NCBI GenBank assembly: GCA_913773825.1
Contig: CAJYHH010001174.1
Location: 1 to 14,961, forward strand
Direction of reading: 5' to 3'
Origin: Candidatus Sericytochromatia bacterium
GTDB lineage: Bacteria; Cyanobacteriota; Sericytochromatia; UBA7694
Length of the DNA: 14,961 nt
Of this stretch, positions 6,386 through 10,484 are shown in pieces. The notes beneath the pieces were generated by a model. That model had not been told where the DNA came from, ran no database searches, and worked only from the letters and a program-made list of their open reading frames with translations. Made by a program: the position numbers and the translations under genes. Each line of letters opens with the position of its first letter. Position 1 is the first letter of the stretch.

Positions 6386-6482
6386 GGGGCCTTCGTTCAA
6401 TGGTAGGACATTGCTTTTGCACGGCGAAGATAAGGTTTGCTACGCAATCCGCGTTAACACGCTTCGATTCCCTTAGGCTCCA
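6386..6482 (+). tRNA. tRNA-Ala(UGC) with a T-loop insert
   Basis: Acceptor GGGGCCT/AGGCTCC, D-arm GTTC/GGAC, anticodon arm TTGCT/GGCGA with loop TTTGCAC, anticodon TGC at 6418-6420. T-stem AAGGT/CCCTT has four pairs; the conserved 53-61 pair is T against C. The 26-nt insert (6439-6464) has TTGC/GCAA closing TAC, and GCGT/ACGC closing TAAC, again a changed but paired second stem. Removal restores TTCGATT. Confidence 0.85.
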
Positions 6483-6511
6483 TGCGAGTAAAGCTCGCTG
6501 TTATGCATTTT

Positions 6512-6572
6512 GGTTATGGGTTAAGAAGACTAACTTTTCTTAACTCACCACCCAAAACCCATAACTCACTAC
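6512..6572. repeat. Heptad repeats forming a hairpin before the CAU tRNA
   Basis: GGTTATG and GGTTAAG on one side, and TAACTCA, CCACCCA, AAACCCA and TAACTCA on the other. GTTATGGGTT (6513-6522) pairs perfectly with AACCCATAAC (6556-6565). A small GCGAG/CTCGC hairpin lies just after tRNA-Ala in the same spacer. Confidence 0.6.
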
Positions 6573-6589
6573 GCCAGGCTTTGCCTGGC
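6573..6589 (+). other. Mini-hairpin directly upstream of the CAU tRNA
   Basis: GCCAGGC and GCCTGGC close a TTT loop, 4 nt before the tRNA, the same placement as at 5512-5528. Confidence 0.5.
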
Positions 6590-6593
6590 TCCC

Positions 6594-6690
6594 TCCGGGG
6601 TAGCTCAGTGGTAGAGCATCCGGCTCATAATCGGATGGTCGAGGGTTGCTTCGCAATCCGCACGATGTGCTACGAATCCCTCTCCCGGGA
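6594..6690 (+). tRNA. tRNA-Met or tRNA-Ile2 (CAU) with a T-loop insert
   Basis: Acceptor TCCGGGG/TCCCGGG (wobbles at both ends), D-arm GCTC/GAGC, anticodon arm TCCGG/TCGGA with loop CTCATAA, anticodon CAT at 6626-6628. The three G-C pairs of an initiator anticodon stem are absent, so it is an elongator Met or a lysidine-modified Ile tRNA; the sequence alone does not decide. T-stem GAGGG/CCCTC is perfect. The 25-nt insert (6648-6672) has TTGC/GCAA closing TTC and GCAC/GTGC closing GAT, and ends in TA. Confidence 0.85.
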
Positions 6691-6781
6691 CTACTTCTCC
6701 AGGTCGGCGTGTACGGAAACCATTAGATGTCTCCGTACACGCCCGGGCATCTTGGGCAGATCAATCATTTCAAAATGAAAA

Positions 6782-6879
6782 GGGAACGTAGCTCAATGGA
6801 TAGAGCATCAGCGTCCGAAGCTGACAAATGCGGGTTGCTACGCAATCCGCACTACGTGCTTCAACTCCTGTCGTTCCCA
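6782..6879 (+). tRNA. tRNA-Arg(CCG) with a T-loop insert
   Basis: Acceptor GGGAACG/CGTTCCC, D-arm GCTC/GAGC, anticodon arm TCAGC/GCTGA with loop GTCCGAA, anticodon CCG at 6815-6817. T-stem GCGGG/CCTGT pairs with two wobbles. The 25-nt insert (6837-6861) has TTGC/GCAA closing TAC and GCAC/GTGC closing TAC. In this copy the 5' T-stem strand plus TTGC can instead form a continuous 9-bp stem with the insert (GCAATCCGC), competing with the cloverleaf. Confidence 0.85.
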
Positions 6880-6888
6880 TTCAGGCTT

Positions 6889-6986
6889 GGGAACGTCGCC
6901 TAAAGGATAAGGCAGCTGTCTTCTAAACAGCTTTATGCAATTCGCTGCGCGATCCGCCTTTCAGGCTACAAAACTTACCGTTCTCA
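6889..6986 (+). tRNA. tRNA-Arg(UCU) with a divergent T-loop insert
   Basis: Acceptor GGGAACG/CGTTCTC, D-arm GCCT/AGGC, anticodon arm GCTGT/ACAGC with loop CTTCTAA, anticodon TCT at 6922-6924. The insert (about 6943-6968) has different stems from all other copies but the same plan: TCGC/GCGA closing TGC, then GCCT/AGGC closing TTC. This is the best covariation in the set. The T-stem is poor: GCAAT against CTTAC gives three of five pairs, with C-A and T-C mismatches. Confidence 0.75.
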
Positions 6987-7093
6987 CTCAGTCATCAGGT
7001 GCAGCGAGTGTCTTGGTATTTAAACCCATAACTCTACAGAACCTATGGTTCTGCATAAGTGCCTTGTACGCATCGCCTACGGCTCTGCTACAA

Positions 7094-7116
7094 ACACTTA
7101 ACCCACCACCCACCAC
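7094..7116. repeat. Short ACCCACC heptad array before tRNA-Lys(CUU)
   Basis: Two exact ACCCACC units (7101-7114) with degenerate flanks. The same unit recurs at 7411-7431 and 9532-9545, on either side of the Ro60 gene. Confidence 0.5.
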
Positions 7117-7133
7117 GCCCAGCTTCGCTGGGC
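7117..7133 (+). other. Mini-hairpin directly upstream of tRNA-Lys(CUU)
   Basis: GCCCAGC and GCTGGGC close a TTC loop, 5 nt before the tRNA. Compared with the copies at 5512 and 6573 the stem bases differ but still pair, which supports a selected structure. Confidence 0.5.
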
Positions 7134-7138
7134 TCCCT

Positions 7139-7212
7139 TCCGGTGTAGCTCAGTTGGTTAGAGCAGCCGCCTCTTAAGCGGATGGTCGCAGGTTCAAATC
7201 CTGCTACCGGAA
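7139..7212 (+). tRNA. tRNA-Lys(CUU), no insert
   Basis: Canonical cloverleaf: acceptor TCCGGTG/TACCGGA with one wobble, D-arm GCTC/GAGC, anticodon loop CTCTTAA (anticodon CTT), T-arm GCAGG/CCTGC with the normal loop TTCAAAT. It is the last tRNA of the array. No CCA is encoded. Confidence 0.93.
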
Positions 7213-7216
7213 CTGG

Positions 7217-7270
7217 TTTGCATGATCGAAACACGCATCGACGTTCCTGTGTTTCAGTCGAAAATGCAAA
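7217..7270 (+). other. Nested stem structure after the last tRNA
   Basis: TTTGCAT (7217-7223) pairs with ATGCAAA (7264-7270), and GAAACAC (7228-7234) with GTGTTTC (7249-7255). Like the structure at 5614-5671 it follows a Lys tRNA within a few bases. It precedes the array terminator. Confidence 0.5.
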
Positions 7271-7279
7271 ACCTTCCCA

Positions 7280-7332
7280 CTGCTTTCAGCCTTAGGGATC
7301 TCCCTAAAGCTGAAAGCAGCAGGATTTTTTTT
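7280..7332 (+). terminator. Strong intrinsic terminator of the tRNA array
   Basis: CTGCTTTCAGC (7280-7290) pairs with GCTGAAAGCAG (7309-7319), and TTAGGGA with TCCCTAA inside it, around a 2-nt loop. Eight T residues follow at 7325-7332. This separates the tRNA transcript from the Ro60 gene, at least in part. Confidence 0.9.
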
Positions 7333-7410
7333 AATCATTTTCTGTCCTAATTTCTGCTCTGAGTAAAAAGTTTAAATCATCTACAAACCAAAAATTTCTT
7401 CCTGATTTAA

Positions 7411-7438
7411 ACCCACCACTCACCACCCACCACCCAAA
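7411..7438. repeat. ACCCACC heptad array upstream of the Ro60 gene
   Basis: Four heptads in a row: ACCCACC, ACTCACC, ACCCACC, ACCCAAA. It lies just before the ribosome binding site (AAGAGAGG, 7444-7451) of the Ro60 gene, so it would be in the mRNA leader if transcription starts upstream. I see no convincing promoter between 7333 and 7410. Confidence 0.65.
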
Positions 7439-7460
7439 ACTAAAAGAGAGGTACCGACCC

Positions 7461-8945
7461 GTGAAGCTGAACAAGCTGCTTGGAATCACTGACCGCCTGC
7501 GTAATCGCACGGATGCCGTTGGCAACCACGAAAACGCCCTGGCGTTTAAGGCGAGTCCACAGCTTGAGCTCTACCAGAGAGCCTGCACTTGTCTGATCGA
7601 AGATCGCTTTTATACCCGTGCGGCTCAGCAACTGGCTGATCTGCGCGCGGCGATTCATCAGTGTGATCGCAGCTACGTGCTCAAGCTGGCCAACTACGCC
7701 CGAAATGAAATGAACCTTCGCACCCTGCCGATGATCCTGCTGGCTGAAGCCTCAGTGATGCATGCGGGTGCCAGCAATGAAACCAAAACGGATGTGCGTG
7801 ACTATGTCAGCAAAGTTGTCCGTCGTGCGGATGAACCTGGTGAGCTGCTTGGCTACTGGATTAATCAGATTGGTCAAGGCACCAAAGCAAAGCTGCCAAA
7901 TGCTTTGAAAAAAGGTTTGTCAGATACACTCAAGCGTTTTGACGAATACCAGCTCGCTAAATATAACCGCAAAGGTAATGTGCGTCTCAAAGACGTGATT
8001 AAACTGGTTCACGCTAAACCGGACACCCCTGAACGGGCCTGGTTGTACCAGCGTGTGCTAACCGATCAGCTGGCCACACCTGAAACTTGGGAAGTGGTGA
8101 TTTCAGCTCAAGGCGCAAGTGCCGACAGCTGGAATGCGATTGCACCCAAAATGGGTATTATGGCGCTGGTACGGAATCTGCGTAACTTTGAACAGCACAA
8201 TGCTCAGCAGGCGATTGAACATGCTATCGCAGTGCTCACGGACCCTGTAAGAGTTCGTGAAAGCAAGCTCTTACCTTTTCGCTGGTTGGCGGCTGAACGT
8301 GAAGTCAGCTCCAGTCGGCTGAAAGATGCCTTGCGTGAAGCCTTAAATCTGTCATTGGACAATGTACCGGTCTGGCAAGGCCGCACAGCGATTTTTGTAG
8401 ACCTCAGTGGCTCAATGAGCAGCCCGATGTCTCATAAAAGTCAGCTGATGTTTGTTGATGTGGCCAGTTTAATGGGAGCGATGGCAACTCAGCTGTCTGC
8501 GGGAGATTATCTGGTAGGTGGCTTTGGTGCAAGTTATGCCGATGTGCCGGTCTCACGCCGTGATAGCGTCCTGACCAATGCTGAAAAAATTCGGCATACG
8601 GCTGTAGGTCATAGCACCAATGCCTGGCTGACGATTGAGTCGCTGCGCAAACGCGGAAAGGTCTTTGATCGGGTGCTGATTTTCAGCGATATGCAGTGTT
8701 ATAACAGCACGGGGGGGCAGCAGTCACTGGCAGAACAGTGGATTCGCTATCGTCAAGAAGTGAATCCCAAAGCGCTGCTGTATTCTGTGGACCTGGCCGG
8801 ATATGGGACGCTGCAGTTTCCTGAAAGTAGCCCGACAGATCACGGAGTGGTGCAGCTGGCCGGCTGGTCTGAGCGTGTGCTGGATCTGATCGGTGCTTAC
8901 GAAAACCGCCAAACGGCAATTGAGCTGATTGGCAGCCAATATTGA
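7461..8945 (+). CDS. rsr: Ro60 ortholog (TROVE domain and vWA domain RNA-binding protein)
   Basis: A 494-residue protein starting at GTG, chosen because AAGAGAGG lies about 9 nt upstream. The N-terminal two thirds is a TROVE/HEAT-like helical module (for example RTDAVGNHENALAF, then RFYTRAAQQLADL, then YVLKLANYARNEMNLRTLP), the ring that binds RNA 3' ends in its hole and Y RNA on its surface. The C-terminal vWA domain begins near residue 305, with MIDAS residues D314, S316 and S318 (DLSGS), HSTNAW, and D410 in FSDMQ. The length is close to that of known Ro60 proteins. In Deinococcus, Rsr works with Y RNA and PNPase in RNA quality control and processing. Here it sits between a tRNA array with T-loop inserts and a Y-RNA-like tRNA mimic. 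No RtcB or PNPase gene is in the window. Confidence 0.95.
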   Translation: MKLNKLLGITDRLRNRTDAVGNHENALAFKASPQLELYQRACTCLIEDRFYTRAAQQLADLRAAIHQCDRSYVLKLANYARNEMNLRTLPMILLAEASVMHAGASNETKTDVRDYVSKVVRRADEPGELLGYWINQIGQGTKAKLPNALKKGLSDTLKRFDEYQLAKYNRKGNVRLKDVIKLVHAKPDTPERAWLYQRVLTDQLATPETWEVVISAQGASADSWNAIAPKMGIMALVRNLRNFEQHNAQQAIEHAIAVLTDPVRVRESKLLPFRWLAAEREVSSSRLKDALREALNLSLDNVPVWQGRTAIFVDLSGSMSSPMSHKSQLMFVDVASLMGAMATQLSAGDYLVGGFGASYADVPVSRRDSVLTNAEKIRHTAVGHSTNAWLTIESLRKRGKVFDRVLIFSDMQCYNSTGGQQSLAEQWIRYRQEVNPKALLYSVDLAGYGTLQFPESSPTDHGVVQLAGWSERVLDLIGAYENRQTAIELIGSQY

Positions 8946-8952
8946 TTTAAAA

Positions 8953-8984
8953 ACCAGCAACAGAACCAAAATTCTGTTGCTGGT
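8953..8984 (+). terminator. Perfect hairpin just after the Ro60 gene
   Basis: ACCAGCAACAGAA (8953-8965) and TTCTGTTGCTGGT (8972-8984) form a 13-bp stem around CCAAAA, 7 nt after the stop codon. There is no T-run, so it may stabilise the mRNA 3' end or be a processing site before the Y RNA rather than a classical terminator. Confidence 0.5.
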
Positions 8985-9131
8985 CTGGACAGCAGTGTTG
9001 TTAAGCGTTACTTCGCTTAGGAATCATTAGGTCGCAGGTTCGAGTCCTGCCTTTCTGATCTCGTCAGAAAGTAGCTCAGTGGGTAGAGCAAATGACAAGA
9101 ATGATGCGGTTAACAGAGTTTCTCTGTCTGG
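8985..9131 (+). ncRNA. Probable bacterial Y RNA with circularly permuted tRNA-like domain
   Basis: A complete tRNA-like fold is present with its halves in reverse order. In order: anticodon-stem 3' strand TCATT (9024-9028), variable loop AGGTC, T-arm GCAGG/CCTGC with canonical loop TTCGAGT (9034-9050), acceptor strand CTTTCTGA (9051-9058), closing loop TCTCG, acceptor strand TCAGAAAG (9064-9071), TA, D-arm GCTC/GAGC with loop AGTGGGTA (9074-9089), A, anticodon-stem 5' strand AATGA (9091-9095). All stems pair perfectly. The outer strands could form a Ro-binding stem: GACAG (8988-8992) with CTGTC (9124-9128), and TGTTAA (8999-9004) with TTAACA (9110-9115). An internal TAAGCG/CGCTTA hairpin (9002-9019) overlaps the second pairing. 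Y RNAs near ro60 genes with tRNA-like modules are known in bacteria. The ends given are estimates. Confidence 0.8.
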
Positions 9132-9141
9132 TTATTACACG

Positions 9142-9260
9142 GCCGGCAAGGTGCCGGCAGTCAGACACTGTGGCAGCGGCGAAGAAGTTTGTTACTTCGT
9201 CTATTAAACGGATGCCACCCAGGTGGAGGCACACCAAACTTCAGCTTTTCCCTGCCACAG
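9142..9260 (+). ncRNA. Further structured RNA region downstream of the Y RNA
   Basis: CTGTGGCAG (9168-9176) pairs perfectly with CTGCCACAG (9252-9260). Inside, GAAGTTTG (9184-9191) pairs with CAAACTTC (9235-9242), and CCACC with GGTGG form an apical hairpin near 9214-9225. Just upstream, GCCGGC/GCCGGC (9142-9158) is enclosed by GTCTG/CAGAC (9126-9130, 9162-9166). It may be a second Y RNA, the 3' part of the first, or another Ro60-bound RNA. From 9261 to about 9340 I see nothing clear. Confidence 0.45.
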
Positions 9261-9500
9261 CTATCTGACTCACTCTCAAGGTCAACTAAACAGCTATTTT
9301 TTAAGTCATTGAACAGGTTATGCTGGCTGAATCATCTTGGCCTGGTGATTGGGCTAAGCCCGCAAGAAATTAACTGTCAAAAAGTGACGCTTAAAGGTCT
9401 GTTTACTCAGAATCAGGAGCAATGTGCTGAAGGTGATGGCATCAAATGTGAAGATACCCATTATGTTTTGCGCGTCTCTCGCTTTAAGTGTTTAACGTAA
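9189..9500 (+). pseudogene. Doubtful ORF or gene remnant between the Y RNA region and the APH gene
   Basis: A 103-codon frame with a TTG start and no convincing ribosome binding site. Its first third coincides with the RNA structure at 9168-9260 and is probably not protein-coding. The last 45-50 codons (from about 9340) have codon use like real genes here and encode a hydrophilic segment with several cysteines (QEQCAEGDGIKCED, then FKCLT), as in the C-terminus of a small exported protein. It overlaps the end of the opposing APH gene by 9 nt. I recognise no family. Confidence 0.2.
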
Positions 9501-10484
9501 TCTGGTGTTAATTAAGTCCTGTTGCCTTTGAACCCACCACCCACCATTCTCAAATAAAGCTTTTAGACTTTCGCGCATCAGATCAGGATCATCGGTATCC
9601 TGGGCATACAGCAGCAAAGCTAAGCTGTGAAAGAGCGCGCGAAAACGAGCGAGTTGTAGAGTTAGAGGATCAACAGCGCCATATTCCTCCCAAAATAAAG
9701 CATGAGCTTCAGGTGGAAGCACCGTATAGACAACGCTGAGATCGGTTGCGGGGTCCCCCAGATGAGCATCACCCCAATCGATCACGCCCGTTAAGTGCTG
9801 ATTTAAATCAACAACCAGATGACGGATATATAAATCACCGTGTACTAAACAGACCGGGCGATCAGCTGGTGTTTTAGCGGAGAGAGATTCTAAAAAATCA
9901 TAAAAGGGCTTAGGGTTATGGATGAGACCTAGTTCTGTAGCGGTTTTTAACCGTTCTAGGGTTTGTGGTGAACGGACTTCAATATCCACTTTTTGCATCA
10001 GATCAGCGGGAGCACCAAGCTGTTTGAAGCGTTTAATCTCAAGTTGATGCAGGGTTTTTAAAAACTGCCCGAGCAGTGGAGCTAAACGGATTCTGGCAGC
10101 TGTGTCGAGATTTGCCTGACAGGCTGTCTGGCCTGGCACCAGTGTATAACCTGCAAACGGCCACTTAAAATCTGGACTTGCTTGTCCTGCATAAAGCGGG
10201 CGCGGAATGTTTAAAGGCAGCAAAGGAGCCAAGCTGTCGAGCAGCTTCCATTCTGTTTGCATCAAGTCTAAAGCCATTTTACGTCTTGGAAAACGAAACA
10301 CCAGCTCCTGATCTGCTGTTTCCACCGAATAGACCGTGTTGTCCCAGCCCACACCTAACAAACTGATATTGATTGGGTTTAAGGCCGGAAACTGCTGTTT
10401 AATCAGCTCAGCAGCCAACTCAGGGCTCATTTCAATTTCTGCCAGCCAAGGCTTCGTCTGGTTGATAACAGGCTGTTCAGTCAT
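9492..10484 (-). CDS. Aminoglycoside phosphotransferase (APH) family kinase
   Basis: A 330-residue protein with an APH/choline-kinase-like fold. A Gly-containing loop (GVGWDNTVYSV, 44-54) is followed by VFRFPRR (62-68), then the Brenner-type catalytic motif HGDLYIRH (215-222) with D217, and IDWGDAHLGDPATDLS (235-250), where D239 is the metal ligand. As in macrolide kinases, the Asn usually found after the catalytic Asp is replaced (RHL). Such enzymes phosphorylate small molecules such as antibiotics, sugars or amino alcohols; the substrate is not evident. The start overlaps the end of the upstream glycosyltransferase gene by 8 nt, so translation is probably coupled. The extreme C-terminus (GGWWVQ) is encoded by an ACCCACC heptad repeat running into the gene. 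Confidence 0.9.
   Translation of the reverse strand: MTEQPVINQTKPWLAEIEMSPELAAELIKQQFPALNPINISLLGVGWDNTVYSVETADQELVFRFPRRKMALDLMQTEWKLLDSLAPLLPLNIPRPLYAGQASPDFKWPFAGYTLVPGQTACQANLDTAARIRLAPLLGQFLKTLHQLEIKRFKQLGAPADLMQKVDIEVRSPQTLERLKTATELGLIHNPKPFYDFLESLSAKTPADRPVCLVHGDLYIRHLVVDLNQHLTGVIDWGDAHLGDPATDLSVVYTVLPPEAHALFWEEYGAVDPLTLQLARFRALFHSLALLLYAQDTDDPDLMRESLKALFENGGWWVQRQQDLINTRLR
9532..9545. repeat. ACCCACC heptad pair inside the 3' end of the APH gene
   Basis: Two exact ACCCACC units. On the minus strand they read GGTGGGT and encode part of the GGWWV tail of the kinase. This is the same unit as at 7101-7114 and 7411-7431, so copies lie on both sides of the Ro60/Y RNA segment. Confidence 0.6.

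Noticed and set aside
5316..6968. T-loop inserts as group I or group II introns
   Set aside because: They are only 24-26 nt, lie in the T-loop rather than the anticodon loop, and have none of the catalytic core elements.
5382..7177. Short open frames across the tRNA array (for example 5713-5895, 6343-6543, 6482-6778, 6935-7177)
   Set aside because: They run through tRNA genes and hairpin spacers, lack ribosome binding sites, and encode low-complexity or tRNA-derived peptides.
5452..7438. Spacer repeats as a CRISPR array
   Set aside because: The repeats are degenerate 7-nt units without regular spacers of 30 nt or so, and no cas gene is in the window.
9024..9095. Permuted tRNA-like RNA as two-piece tmRNA
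   Set aside because: tmRNA lacks a normal D-stem and has an mRNA-like tag ORF between its parts. Here a full D-arm and anticodon stem exist and only 5 nt separate the acceptor strands; the ro60 neighbour points to Y RNA.
9024..9095. A translating permuted tRNA as in red algae
   Set aside because: No 7-nt anticodon loop can be formed by joining the ends, and the acceptor stem is closed by a short loop with no CCA-ready 3' end.
5078..9260. A prophage origin for the tRNA array and Ro60
   Set aside because: Phages can carry tRNA arrays and ro60 genes, but there is no integrase, structural or replication gene and no attachment-site duplication around a tRNA; flanking genes are ordinary cellular ones. 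Past transfer is not excluded.
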